DNA of 64,000 nt from Calvatia gigantea (Eukaryota > Basidiomycota > Agaricomycetes > Agaricales > Lycoperdaceae): assembly GCA_025093985.1 (NCBI GenBank), contig JACAAK010000012.1, forward strand, positions 806,001-870,000. Reading direction: 5' to 3'. The position numbers and the translations under genes are program-made. Of the stretch, positions 1-11,619 are shown piece by piece (position 1 is the stretch's first letter; every line of letters starts with the position of its first letter). The notes under the pieces are model-generated. The model was not told the origin of the DNA. It made no database searches and saw only the letters and a program-made list of their open reading frames with translations.

Positions 1-1080
1 TGCAAATCTGACTACGCTGTCTACTTTCACAGACATCCGAAAACAAAAGAGCTTGTAGTAGCCATTGTCTACGTTGATGACGTGAATTTCTTGGGAAACA
101 AAAACTCCCCCCTCCTCAATGAGTTGAAGGGAAAGTTCACCAAAAAGTGGGAATGCAGAGACCATGGTCCCTGTGAAGAATTCCTTGGGATGAAAATCAC
201 GAGGAATCGCTCCAAGCGTCAAATCTTCATCCAACAGGTTAAATACCTGGATAAGATCTTGCAGTGCTTCCAGGTTCCGCAGTCTGCCGTGGCTAAAACG
301 CCATTACCAGCCGGCTTCCAGTTCATTACGAACAAAGGAACTGCAACAACCCCCTTCCGTCTAAAGTACCAACAATTGGTTGGATCTTTAATGTACTTGA
401 TGATCGGTACTAGGCCTGACATAGCCTTTGCCGTAGTTAAGCTGGCACAACATGCCGCTAACCCCGCTCCTGAGCACTATCGCGCTGGAATTCATGTACT
501 AAAGTACTTGTCAATGACAAGGAACTATGCATTGAAATATGAAGGCGATACTGGGAAATCCGCGGTGACGCTGGAATGTCTCAGTAACTCGGACTGGGCT
601 CAAGATACAGAAACCCGCCGATCTGTTTCGGGAAACGTTTGTATGATCGCGTCCGGTGCTGTCACCTGGACTTCGCGGCGACAAAAGACGGTTTCGCTAT
701 CGTCCACTGAGGCGGAATATAAAGAACTGTCTGACGCTTCACGACAAGTGAAATGGCTGTCACAGCTTCTGGAGGAGCTCAATATTGAGCACCCAACTCC
801 TATTCTCTACGGTGACAACGATGGGTCCAAATTTTGGACTGAAAATCCCATTGTTGAAAAACGATCGAAGCACGTGGATATTCATTACCACTATGTGCGA
901 GAATTAGTTGAGGAGGGAATAATTGTTATTGGTGATGTGTCTTCACAAGACAATCCCGCCGATATCTTCACAAAGAATCTTGGCGTAACCAAAATCAATC
1001 TCTTCCGCCCTGAACTTGGATTGATTTTCGGCTCCGATATCGAAGCATGGGATAAAGCCGCTCGATCGATGAAATGTTAA
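1..1080 (+). CDS. Copia (Ty1-type) retrotransposon X, 3' part of pol: RT C-terminal part and RNase H (cut by window edge)
   Basis: The frame is open from base 1 to a TAA at 1078-1080, so the 5' part lies outside the window. The reverse transcriptase catalytic motif YVDD is at 70-81, and the Copia RNase H follows (TRPDIAFA, LSSTEAEY, then the C-terminal DNPADIFTKNL). It is nearly identical to the matching part of element Y (5531-6620), so X and Y are recent siblings. No premature stop is present in this segment, unlike in Y. Reverse transcription would take place in Gag particles. Sure of the family; whether the whole element is intact cannot be seen. Confidence 0.95.
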   Translation, partial: CKSDYAVYFHRHPKTKELVVAIVYVDDVNFLGNKNSPLLNELKGKFTKKWECRDHGPCEEFLGMKITRNRSKRQIFIQQVKYLDKILQCFQVPQSAVAKTPLPAGFQFITNKGTATTPFRLKYQQLVGSLMYLMIGTRPDIAFAVVKLAQHAANPAPEHYRAGIHVLKYLSMTRNYALKYEGDTGKSAVTLECLSNSDWAQDTETRRSVSGNVCMIASGAVTWTSRRQKTVSLSSTEAEYKELSDASRQVKWLSQLLEELNIEHPTPILYGDNDGSKFWTENPIVEKRSKHVDIHYHYVRELVEEGIIVIGDVSSQDNPADIFTKNLGVTKINLFRPELGLIFGSDIEAWDKAARSMKC

Positions 1081-1105
1081 TCTCCCTCCTTCAAGTGAGG
1101 AGGAG

Positions 1106-1514
1106 TGTTGAATCTCGACCTGTACCACTATGTTGGTTCAGTCTATTTATAGCTGAAACAGGTTCTTGAGTACTTCACTCTTGAAGAGAGATAACGAACA
1201 ATGTACTAGACCGCACTCTAGGTTGCTGGTCATGGTCTATTAAATAGAACAATGTACGCAGTATGCTCTAAATATGCTACTGGCAGATAAGACCTCACCT
1301 GTATTAGGTAGAACGGCGCACAGACCAGAGACATTAGATATATAAGACCTATGTAGTATGCGTATATTCTTTAGACAATCCAGTCTACTCTTTTGCCCAT
1401 CATACCTCTAAGATATCCTCTAGCTACGGTCTACAACGCGCATCTCAACAAACCCAGTGAGTACGACTCCCCTCCGCCACTAGCCTATGCTATTGTGGTG
1501 TACTCGTCTTAACA
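1106..1514 (+). repeat. 3' LTR of Copia element X (409 bp)
   Basis: It starts TGTTG and ends TTAACA, and is preceded by a purine-rich tract (GTGAGGAGGAG) that would act as polypurine tract. A TATA-like stretch (TATATAAGACC) lies about two thirds in. It aligns over its full 409 bp with the LTR at 6646-7054, with about 15 differences. It is followed directly by mid-gag coding sequence of element Y with no primer-binding site, so it is the 3' LTR of X and not the 5' LTR of Y. Confidence 0.9.
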
Positions 1515-4500
1515 GAGCTGACATGGGACAAGGCCCGAAGCGGCATCATTGCCGCTTACGCCTCCAACCAGACCGCCCACACGCAACGAGCGCGCTTTAC
1601 TCCACGACAAGGAGGTGGGCAGCAGCAGCAGCAGCAGCGACAGCAGCAAGGCGGACAGTGACCGCAAGGTCAGCAGCAGCCTTCGGGGTCTAAAAAGCCC
1701 CAGCAGCCCCAGCAGCAGCAGCAGCAGCAGCAAAAGCCATCTGGAGGAGAAGGCGACGGCGAGAAGAAACGCCGATGGCGCCCTTGAGGAAAAGGAAAGG
1801 GAAAGGGAAAGGAGGGAGGTGCGCAAGGCAATGCCACCACCTCTTCCGGTTATATTCAGGACGTGGATTTCGTGTCGCAGGCACAGACTGTGCCGCCACC
1901 ATCCACCCGTTCTCTCGTAGAAGCAACGCGTCGAGCCAAAGTACCTCCCGTTGCATCTAACCCCGCTGCCACCGGCAGCAATGCCACTCCGCTCGCGTCG
2001 CGCATCACTGCGCCCGAGCCCGAACCTCATCGCAAACCTTCGGTGAAAGCCAAGGTTACCGCCTTGAAGAATTGGGACAAATGTCTCGATTCAATTTCAT
2101 CATTGGGCGAGAGTTCGGAGGAGATGTGGAAGCGCTTTGACGAGATGGATGTTGAGCCTACTCCATCCACCATCACGAGAGAGGAAGACGAGATCGCGTG
2201 GCCGGCCCCTGTGTATAACAGGCCGGCGATTATCAAGAAACCCAAGCCGCTCAAGAAGAAGCAGGCACCGAAGGAGATCGAGTCTGTCCTCGAGTCGGTC
2301 TTAGACGACAACGACTCGGACACCGACTACGGTTCCGACGGAGGGTGTGGGTCAGTACCTTCAACTGACTACTTTTCTTGTTCTGACGCAGAGGATGATG
2401 TGCAGCCCCATCAACGGATGGGACGGAACGATACAGACACAGGGTCTGTCCGCCTCGGAGCGGGACGCCCTGGAGATTCCGAGGTTGAGTTGGGACGACC
2501 AGGTGGCCGCCGAAGAGAGCGGGGCACCTATGCAGATGTAGCACGTCGTCCACCTCCTGTAGGGACTCGTCGTAGACACCGCTGTACAGACTTCTTAAAC
2601 TGCAATGTATGCTGGAAGCGCGCCCAAGGCGCTTCTCCTTCTGCTTATTCCGCTGGTATAACTAAGCCGGAAAGTAAGATGAACGCTACATATACCGTGA
2701 ATAATCACGAGTATTCAGACAAGTTAAGGTCAGAACTCCACAAAGAGCACGAGGATCTTAATCAGATCATCACATATCACATCTGTGATTTGTCTCAGTG
2801 CCAAAAGTGTCGAGAAGAAGGGAATAAACATTCTGTGAATAACGCAGATTGGCTCCTTGATTCTGGAGCATCGTACCATGTCACCAGTTATCTCTCTGAT
2901 TTTGCAGAGGTTAAGATGGGCCACTTTGGGCTTATTCAAGCCGCTGGCAACCGGATTTATGAAATGACTGGACGAGGGTCTGTGATTTTCCAGCATGACA
3001 TGTCAGACAAGGGAAAGTCCAAGAGCGCTACTTCATGTATTGCGCCAGTCTTTTACATCAAAGAAATCACAGAACGGTTAATGTCCTCAGGCCAGATTCT
3101 TCGGAACGGCTACGTTTTAGAGGCAACCGTTAAAGGGACCACCATCCGTGATAAATCAGGAAGAGCTGTATTATCCGCCTGGCCTCATCGTTTGTTCAAA
3201 AACAACGTACATACGGTGCACACGTATGTCTTGCAAAATAGCAAGGAGAAACCAGTAGCGTTGACATTACGCCAACTTGATTATATCGATTGGCATCGTC
3301 GAATGGGACACCCTTCGGATCGCGCGCTCTCCGAGCTTCCAAAGCACGTAGAGGGCATCGCGTCAATTCCCGCACCATCTACTCGGAAAGGCATTTGCGA
3401 CGGCTGTGCCAAGGGGAAAATGCATAATAACCCCTTCCCGATTAACTCCAAGCGAGCCACCGCAGTCTTTGAGCTATGTCACTCAGACTTGCTGGAACTG
3501 CCCGTCATTAGCTACCATAAATATAAATGGGCAATGACGTTCCTTGATGACTTTTCTTCTCACACACATATAGTCCTCCTTCGAAAGAAGTCTGAGGCTT
3601 CTGAGAAGCTTATTCAGCTAATCAGCGCGTTAGAGAACCTCTCCGGAATGCGAGTCAAATGACTTCGCACCGATAATGGAGGAGAATATGTCAATGAAAG
3701 GTTATTGGCAGGGCTTGCGGCGCGTGGAATTACCCACGAGACCACTGCTCCCTATGCGCATCAGCAAAATGGGAGAGCAGAGCGACTGAACCGCACCCTA
3801 CACGAGAAAGCCCAAGCTATAAGGCTACAGGCATGTCTACCTGACTCGTGGTGGGAATTTGCGTTGAATACAGCTGTGCATTTATATAATCGCACACCAG
3901 TCCAGCATCTGCAGTGGAAGACACCTTTTGAGTGTTATTCGAGGGAAAAGCCAAATTTGTCCCATATCCGTGTGTTTGGATGCGGCGCGTATGTATATCT
4001 ACCCGATGAGATCCGCCCAAACAAATTGTCCGCAAAATCCGAGATGATGATCTTTCTTGGATACAAAGGCAGTAAAAATTACGTCTTTATGCGGCACACG
4101 GCAGGCAATGTGATTTTTATATCACCAAACGCCTTGTTCGACGAGGGATATTTCCCCAAATGCCCCGATTCAGTGCCGGATAGCAGTAACTGGCCTAATC
4201 ACGGAGGAGAGAGAAATCTGCCTGGACCAGGATTACGGAATGAACCACCTATTCCGCCATCTTCGGATGACGCTGGAATTGTTCCACCTCCACCTGATCA
4301 TCCAGTACAATTACCTCCATTTGCTCCACCGTTTAAACCGAAACATTCTCCGCCTACACCTCCTTTACCCTGGCGAGAGTCTACTCCGCCAGACAGCATA
4401 GATTCACGACGGCCATCACCTGGCAATACGCCACCTTGGGTTCCCCCATCTGAGTCGCCACCTTCGCGTGGAACGACCGTTGAGGAGGAGCCTGATGTAC

Positions 4501-6620
4501 GTGATGATTGGCATGTGGACAGAGATGTATGGGATACCAGTAACCAGGAATTCCCAATCCCTGTTCCCAAACATCGCGCTGTTGGTTCTGATCAGATAGA
4601 GCCGCGTCATTCTGAACGACAAGGCAGGCCTCCTGTCAGACCAGGTAATACATATGGAGATAACAGGCGTCCAATTTCAATCGAAAGAGAAATAGATCGG
4701 ACTCACCGACAAGAGCAGCAGAGGCAAAGGCAGCGCGTACGCGCCAATGCCCCTTCGGACGAAGTAATTCGCGAGCGTAGAGCAAGGACTAATCATCCTG
4801 AATATGTGAGGCAAAGAGTTCGTGCTGAGCGGTACCCGCCACAACCCTTTGATATGCCTCCATTTCAGCTCCCTCCACGTCCGGAACTGCCGCCTATGCC
4901 TGAAAACAATGATCCAACGTCTCACGACGTGAATGATATGGACATTGAAAGGCTTGTCGCTGAGGGAGGAGTAAAATTGATCGATTTCTTGATACAGACG
5001 GTACATAATACCGCACACGGAGAGCCTGAAACTTTCCGTGACATGCTTAAGCTTCCTGAGCCTGTCAAGGCAAAATGGATGGCTGCGTGTATCGAGGAAC
5101 TCAATGCGTTAAAGAAACGCGGAGTATATGAATTGGTAGATCTTCCGAAAGGAAGGAGGACGGTTAAAAACCGTTGGGTATTTCTCGAGAAGTCTGATGG
5201 CCGCCTGCGAGCTCGCTTAGTCGCGAAGGGTTTCTCGCAGATTGAAGGCATCGACTACAACGAGCTTTTCTCACCAGTTGTCCGCTACGAGTCCGCGCGC
5301 GTTAGCTTCGCACTCGCTGCAATCCACGATTGGGATATGCACAGCGTTGACGTAAAAACAGCCTATTTATATGGCAAACTGGATGAGGAAATATACATGG
5401 AACAGCCCGAAGGGTTTCGACTTCCCGGGCAGGAAGGAAAAGTATGGAGATTACGACGAGCGATATATGGCCTTAAACAAGCCGGTCGCCAGTGGTGGAA
5501 AGAATTGCATCAATCTATGATTGAGCTGGGATTTACCCGCTGCAAATCTGACTACGCCGTCTACTTTCACAGACATCTGAAAACAAAAGAGCTTGTAGTA
5601 GCCATTGTCTACGTTGATGACGTGAATTTCTTGGGAAAGAAAAACTCCCCCCTCCTCAATGAGTTGAAGGGAAAGTTTACTAAAAAGTGGGAATGCAGAG
5701 ATCATGGTCCCTGTGAAGAATTCCTTGGGATGAAAATCTCGAGGAATCGCTCCAAGCGTCAAATCTTCATCCAACAGGTGAAATACCTGGATAAGATCTT
5801 GCAGCGCTTCCAGGTTCCACAGTCTGCTGCGGCTAAAACACCTTTGCCCGCCGGCTTCCAATTCATTACGAATAAAGGAACTACAACTAACCCCTTCCGT
5901 CAAAAGTACCAACAATTGGTTGGATCTTTAATGTACTTGATGATCGGTACTAGGCCCGACATAGCCTTTGCCGTAGTTAAGCTGGCACAACATGCCGCTA
6001 ACCCCGCTCCTGAGCACTATCGTGCTGGAATTCATGTACTAAAGTACTTGTCTATGACAAGGAACTATGCATTGAAATATGAAGGCGATACTGGGAAATC
6101 CGCGGTGACGCTGGAATGCCTCAGTGACTCAGACTGGGCTCAAGATACAGAAACCCGCCGATCTGTTTCGGGAAACGTTTGTATGATCGCATCCGGTGCT
6201 GTAACCTGGACTTCGCGGCGACAAAAGACGGTTTCACTATCGTCCACTGAGGCGGAATATAAAGAACTGTCTGACGCTTCACAACAAGTGAAATGGCTGT
6301 CACAGCTTCTGGAGGAGCTCAAGATTGAGCACCCAACTCCCATTCTCTACGGTGACAACGATGGGTCCAAATTCTGGACTGAAAATCCCATTGTTGAAAA
6401 ACGATCGAAGCACGTGGATATTCATTACCACTATGTGCGAGAATTGGTTGAGGAAGGTATTATTGTTATTGGTGATGTGTCTTCACAAGACAATCCCGCC
6501 GATATCTTTACAAAGAATCTTGGCGTAACCAAAATCAATCTCTTCCGCCCTGAGTTTGGACTGATTTTCGGTTCCGATGTCGAAGCATGGGATAAAGCCG
6601 CTCGATCGATGAAACGTTAA
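1515..6620 (+). pseudogene. Copia gag-pol of element Y, one frame with three in-frame TGA codons
   Basis: A single 1702-codon frame, broken only by TGA at 1659-1661, 1785-1787 and 3660-3662. Domains in order: end of Gag (1515-1620), a Gln-rich CAG-repeat tract (1620-1735), a basic Gly-Lys stretch, protease DSG (2859-2867), the HHCC zinc domain of integrase (WHRRMGH near 3290, then CDGC), and the integrase core with the TDNGGE motif just after the third stop. RT follows with YVDD at 5610-5621, then RNase H. All three stops sit where Arg (CGA) fits: in the Gln-rich tract, in the Gly-Lys stretch, and before LRTDNGGE. No canonical CCHC knuckle is seen. No frameshift is present, so the copy is young and was disabled by point mutation only. 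Confidence 0.9.
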
Positions 6621-6645
6621 TCTCCCTCCTTCAAGTGAGGAGGAG

Positions 6646-7054
6646 TGTTGAATCTCAATCCGTACCACTACGTTGGTTCAGTATATTTATAGCTGAAACG
6701 GGTTCTTGAGTACTTCACTCTTGAAGAGAGATAACGAACAATGTACTAGACCGCACTCTAGGTTGCTGGTCATGGTCTATTAAATAGAACAATGTACGCA
6801 GTATGCTCTAAATATGCTACTGGCAGATAAGACCTCACCTGTATTAGGTAGAACGGCGCACAGACCAGAGACATTAGATATATAAGACATATGTAGTATG
6901 CGTATATTCTTTAGACAATCCAGTCTACTCTTCTGCCCATCATTCCGCTAAGATATCCTCTAGCAACGGTCTACAACTATCATCTCAACAAACCCAGTGA
7001 GTACGACTCCCCTCCGCCACTAGCCTATGCTATCGTGGTGTACTCGTCTTAACA
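6646..7054 (+). repeat. 3' LTR of Copia element Y (409 bp)
   Basis: Starts TGTTG, ends TTAACA, and is preceded by the same purine tract as the LTR at 1106. About 96% identical to that LTR; the differences include CpG/TpG pairs. Element boundaries on the right are set by the change to minus-strand RNase H coding sequence at 7055. Confidence 0.92.
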
Positions 7055-10000
7055 CCATCGAATGAAGTGATATCGGATGTCGATGTGCTTGGTACAAGCA
7101 TGAAATTGGTGATCACGTGTGAGTGCAATGGTGGACTGGTTATTAGAAAAGAGGGTCGTGGCACCAAGTTGGATGTTGAAGACTTGGGAGATGAGGGAAT
7201 GGAGCCATAGTGCTTCTTTCGTGGCATGGGTAGCTGCAACGTATTTGGACTCTGTGGTGGACAGGGTTACGAGTTCCTGTCGTTTAGTACTCCATGAAAC
7301 TGCACCGCCATTTATCATAAATGTGAAGCCAGAAGTAGCATGGCAATCCTCAGCCATGTTACCATTAGCGTTGGTGTACCCTTGTGGCTCCTTGTTCGAG
7401 CCACCATAAGTGAGCCATAGATCGCGTGTCTTCTTCAAATAATGGAAGACCTGTTTAACAGCCTCCCAGTGAGCCTCCCCTGGGTTCTTGGAGAAACACA
7501 ATAAGACTTGGACAGCATATGCAATGTCAGGACAAGTGCTGAGGGCTGTGTACATAAGTGTACCAATGGCTTCCTGATATGGGATGCGTGCCATATGAGC
7601 AATGTCGGCTGTGGTTTTGGGAGCATGGTTGGAGGTGAGGCAAATGGATGGTTCCATGGGGGAACTGGCGGGTTTTGTGTCCTTGAGGCCAAAGCGGCGG
7701 AGGGATGCATCAATATATGACTGTTGGGAGAGTAGTAACTTGCCTTCCTCCTGGATCCTCTTCACCTCAATGCCTAACAGCCAATGTAACTCCCCTAGAT
7801 CTGTCACCTCTACAAAATCTGCCACCCATTTCTTAACCCAATTTATCTGTGTGAGTTTGGTACCTGTGAGCATGCAGTCATCAACATGAACAGCAAGGAT
7901 GATGAGGTCGGGCGTGATGTTGAGAATGAACACACACAGGTCACTATCAGATCATGTGAACCCAATGTTGTCAACCAGGATTTCACATAGATGTTGATAC
8001 CAACGTCGCCCTGACTGCTTCAATCCATAGAGAGTCTTGTGAAGTCGGCAGACCTTGCAAGGATGTTCTGGGTCTTCGAAACCAGGTGGTTGCCGCATGT
8101 AGATTACTTCATCATCAGTCAGATTCCCATTTAGGTAAGCACCCTTGATATCAATTTGGTGAATTTCCATGTTCCGGGCTGCAGAGATAGCGAGGATCGC
8201 TCGGATTGATACAAGTTTTGCAACCAGTGCATAGGTATCAAAATAGTCAACACCTGGCACTTGGGAGAATCCCTGTGCAATGAGGCATGCCTTGTAGCAG
8301 ACAGTGTTCCCTTGGGCATCTTTCTTGACTTTGTAAACCCACTTTGATCCGACGATGTTTGCTTTGGATGGCAAGTCTGCGAGTTCCCATGTTCCCACTT
8401 GCATCAGTGTGGCATACTCCTCTTCCATCCCACTATGCCACTGTGGCCAGTCTGGCCTCCTCATGGCCTCCTTCACGGTCTTCGGCTCCATGGACTCTGC
8501 TTCGTCCATCTCCAATGAGAATGCCCAAACTTCCTCCCAATCTGCCTCTTCAACAAAGGTAACAGCATGGCCTTCGAGGATGTCAAGAGCTTTCTGGCTA
8601 GGATTTCGGGTTCAACATGGGCGTTCTATGGGTGTATCATCATCACCATCTGTGTTGGTGGTGACAGGTTTTGGCTTGGGTGTAGGGTTGGTGGCAGTGG
8701 GTGTGGTGGTGGGCTCAAGGGTAGGTGCTGAATCCTTGGTACCTTCCAAGGTGAGCGTTGGTTCATGTCGAATCTTGCTCGTTAACTGATCCTCCCCTTC
8801 GAGATTTGGATTAGCGAATGTAATGTTCCGCTCAACATGAACAGCTCCGGTGTCTGGATACAAGATCTGCATGCCATTACTGTCATCATCAAAGCCCAAC
8901 CATTTCCCTTCCTTGGCGCATGGATCCAACTTATCACCCCCTCCTTGGAAAACCCAACACACCTCGCCCCACTTGTGTAGGTCCTTCAGGTCTGGTCTCT
9001 GTTTGTATACCATTTCAAAAGGAGTTTTTTCTGCGATCACCCTTGTACTAGTCCTATTCATCAACCATACAATGTGCCATGCACATTCTGCCCATAATGA
9101 TTTTGGAAGCTGTGCGATGTGGTTGAGTGCTCGAACATGCTCGAGGATAGTACGGTTTCAATGTTCTGCTATGCCATTGTGCTGTGGAGTGTCGTGGACA
9201 GTAAGTTTGACTTGAGTGCCTCGTGATTGTAGATATTCATGGAAAGCATTCCCTGTATATTCGCCTCCACAGTCTGAGTGTAGCATTTTGATCTGGGCAC
9301 GGAATTGTGTCTTACACCATGTCTCGAAGGTTTTGTAGGCCTTCGGGACCTCTGACTTCACTGTAAGGAACCCAATATGGGTCCACCTAGAATAATCATC
9401 GGTGAATGTAATGTAGTACTTCTTTCCTTTTCGAGTCTCGGCTGTCACTGGTCCCCAGACATCGGAGTGAATTTCAGCAGCAAATTCCTTTGCTCCCTCA
9501 CTATGGCGCTCCTTTGCTACTCCTTTTCGTGTTGATTTTGCGAACACACATGCCTCGCAGAAGAGTTTGGTACCCCCATCCACTTCTAGTCTCAATCCTG
9601 TTACCATTCCATCCCTGACTAACTTCTTAGCTGCATCAGGTGCGATGTGACTGAGACGGCAGTATATCAAATCTAGTGTGAGTATCTCTCCAATAGCATT
9701 GACTTCCAGTTTGCCCTCGGCCTCTCTTAGAATCCTATACAGGCCCTTTCCGCTTCATGGAATTTCTGCGATGCAGGTCCCACTTGGATCACGGATAATA
9801 CACTTCCTATTTGCGAAGGTCGTTGTAAATCCTGCCTCATCAAGGTGGCCAATTGACACAAGTGTATAGCTGGCCTCTGGGGAGTATAAGACTTCTTTTA
9901 GCCGTAATTTTGAGGTTGTCCCTCCATTCGGTATATTGAGGATAACATCTCCCTTGCCAATAGCACTGAAATTCTGTTTATTTGCAGCATGGAGAGGTCG

Positions 10001-10081
10001 TGACAGGGTGCTCTCAAATGTGGTAAAGGCATCACAATATGGGGAAATGTGTTGTAATGTCCCTGAATCAAAAATCTCGAT
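7055..10081 (-). pseudogene. Copia pol: protease, integrase, RT and partial RNase H, four in-frame TGA
   Basis: Same frame as the gag ORF. Protease FDSGT follows directly after a TAG (10082-10084). Integrase core lies about 9160-9520 (SDVWGP, then HSDCGGEYTG, then the DTPQHNGIAE motif). RT N-part is 7952-8515 (KARLIAQGFSQV-like), the catalytic VDD is near 7880, and RNase H ends at 7055. TGA codons lie at 9755-9757, 9158-9160, 8612-8614 and 7952-7954; each fits an Arg codon in context (e.g. AEH-stop-NRT, FT-stop-SDSD). There is no frameshift across 4.2 kb of gag-pol. The RNase H is truncated by the Y insertion. Confidence 0.9.
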
Positions 10082-11302
10082 CTACATTGTGGTAAGTGGT
10101 TCCTGGACCTGGCCTACAGTGACTTCATCACTGATATCGCACACATTGGCATCAGAGTTGTCCTCTTCGATGGCTTCCTCAATGAACCACTCCCCTTCAA
10201 GATCACCTATTTCCATTGTTATCGATGAGAACACCCAATCATCATTGTCATCTACCCTGGTATCTGACTCATCATCTTCAGCACCAATCTCTATGGCAAG
10301 AGACTCATCAAAGTCATCTTCAATGATGTTAGCCGAACTACTACCGCCACCCTTTCCCTTTCCTTGGGGGCCAGTCCCACCACTGTGGTTTCCATCCCAA
10401 GTGGTCTTCTTCTTAGGGCATTCACACCACCAGTGTCTGAATTCTCTACATTTGTGGCACTTCCCCTTTCTTCCACCCTTCTTCGGCTGCCATGCTGGCT
10501 TGCCTCCACCTCTGACAAATGTGGCATTGTCTGCATCTGGCTTGGATAAGGATTTCCCAGAATGGTTAGATCGGGTGCACTCCCATTCGTCACTGATCAG
10601 AATGATCAAGACATCAGGGTCTATAGTATGGTTAAGGAATGAGTGAAGGCGGGTGGCTGAGAGCTGTCCAGATGTGAAATTTGAGAGCCAACAAGGTAGG
10701 GAAGATATAACTGTGCTTTGGTAGTCATCATCACTGATTTGGACACCAACAGCCGACAATTCATTTCGCTTTGCACTAAGGCCATTCAAGAAGAGTCGAA
10801 CATCACTCTTGTCTGGGCAATGGGATGCCATGAAGTCACGATGAAGGCATGCCTGTGAGAAGGCACCCTTGTAAGTGTATTTCTGAACAACGTTGTCCCA
10901 CATCATTTTGACACTGGAGCACCGAGCAATGGTCATAAGGGTTGAGTCAGGGATTTTTTGGAATAACAGGGATCTTGCGACACGCTCATTTGGGTCCCAT
11001 GTGTCAATCATCTCCTGGGTGACTGTAGGTGCAGGAGGTGTCAGAATGGCATCAGGTGAAGGTGAAGGGGTTGTTGATCCCTCTGGTGCCTTTAGTGTAC
11101 CAGAGGTACTCACAGAGGGTGAGGGCTCAGCCAGGGCAGGTCCAGGGAGCTTCATGCGCTTCTTCATTCCATCAAAGTGGCCCCAGAGGCCTCTCATCTC
11201 GACTTCGGTCATGAACCTGAGTGAAAACACAGCCCAGTTCATACCTGCCAGCTCAAGTTTGGGAACAGAAGAGAGGAGAGCATTATTCATGGTTGAGGCC
11301 AT
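10082..11302 (-). CDS. Copia Gag (UBN2-type) with one CCHC zinc knuckle
   Basis: An uninterrupted 406-residue ORF starting with ATG at 11302, about 45 nt inside the primer-binding site. The N-terminal half has the helical Copia Gag pattern (residues about 85-235). One knuckle of C-x2-C-x4-H-x4-C form (CHKCREFRHWWCEC) follows near residue 290, then an acidic tail. The ORF ends with TAG (10082-10084) directly before the protease; the protease is in the same frame. The TAG could be a mutated Trp or Gln codon, or a real gag stop with readthrough. Because it is the only non-TGA stop in this element, I leave this open. Confidence 0.85.
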   Translation of the reverse strand: MASTMNNALLSSVPKLELAGMNWAVFSLRFMTEVEMRGLWGHFDGMKKRMKLPGPALAEPSPSVSTSGTLKAPEGSTTPSPSPDAILTPPAPTVTQEMIDTWDPNERVARSLLFQKIPDSTLMTIARCSSVKMMWDNVVQKYTYKGAFSQACLHRDFMASHCPDKSDVRLFLNGLSAKRNELSAVGVQISDDDYQSTVISSLPCWLSNFTSGQLSATRLHSFLNHTIDPDVLIILISDEWECTRSNHSGKSLSKPDADNATFVRGGGKPAWQPKKGGRKGKCHKCREFRHWWCECPKKKTTWDGNHSGGTGPQGKGKGGGSSSANIIEDDFDESLAIEIGAEDDESDTRVDDNDDWVFSSITMEIGDLEGEWFIEEAIEEDNSDANVCDISDEVTVGQVQEPLTTM

Positions 11303-11347
11303 AATGTTTGTGCAAGCAATAATCTGTATTAGAATAGCAACAGGTCG

Positions 11348-11359
11348 GGGCCCATAACC
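11348..11359 (-). promoter_or_regulatory. Primer-binding site, anticodon arm of initiator tRNA-Met
   Basis: On the minus strand the 12 nt next to the LTR read GGTTATGGGCCC. This is the reverse complement of the initiator tRNA-Met anticodon stem-loop (GGGCCCATAACC). Copia-type elements are known to prime from a half tRNA-iMet cut in the anticodon loop. The same 12-mer stands beside the LTR of the Copia element at 20170. Confidence 0.85.
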
Positions 11360-11619
11360 TGTAGAAAATCTGTATAAACTCAGTAACTCGTTATATGCAC
11401 GAGAACTGAGGTATTCAGCTAATGAGACTATGGTACTTAAGCAATATTATAAGGCAGGGTCGTATGTGAAAACTTTGTGTATCTAAGAGTCACAGCACTA
11501 TGTTAAGTATCCGTCTATGAAATAGGTGCCCACTGTGTAAGTCTAACTGGCATGACAGTGGGTGCTCTGATGGCCAGTATAGCACTCCGCATATCTTGGA
11601 GCAGTTTGGCAATTCAACA
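11360..11619 (-). repeat. 5' LTR of the second Copia family (260 bp)
   Basis: On the minus strand it starts TGTTGAATT and ends TACA, immediately before the primer-binding site. Its outer border is where similarity to family-A ORF3 copies (30122 and 52477) resumes. No second copy is in the window, so the length rests on these two borders. Confidence 0.75.

Larger units (their letters stand above)
1515..7054 (+). mobile_element. Copia element Y, interrupted in gag by sibling element X
   Basis: The body runs from the middle of gag (1515) through protease, integrase, RT and RNase H to a 3' LTR at 6646-7054. No primer-binding site or gag N-terminus is found next to the LTR at 1514. That LTR therefore belongs to X, and Y's 5' end should lie left of the window, beyond X. 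The five bases after X's LTR (1515-1519) should be one copy of X's target duplication; the other copy is outside the window. The right end of Y abuts the RNase H of the minus-strand Copia element at 7055. Confidence 0.8.
7055..11619 (-). mobile_element. Second Copia family, minus strand, 3' end cut off by element Y
   Basis: The element reads right to left: 5' LTR 11360-11619, primer-binding site 11348-11359, gag, protease, integrase, RT, RNase H. The RNase H breaks off after the HIDIRYHF motif at the Y LTR, so the end of RNase H and the 3' LTR should lie left of the window. It is inserted in the third ORF of the family-A Ty3 element: homology to other family-A copies stops at 11620. Confidence 0.88.

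Noticed and set aside
1620..1740. CAG microsatellite as an independent repeat locus
   Set aside because: It encodes the Gln-rich tract of Copia Gag in the correct frame, so it is part of the element.
1..7054. Tandem Copia array sharing LTRs, formed by unequal recombination
   Set aside because: The body after the LTR at 1514 starts in mid-gag without PBS, which recombination between LTRs would not give.
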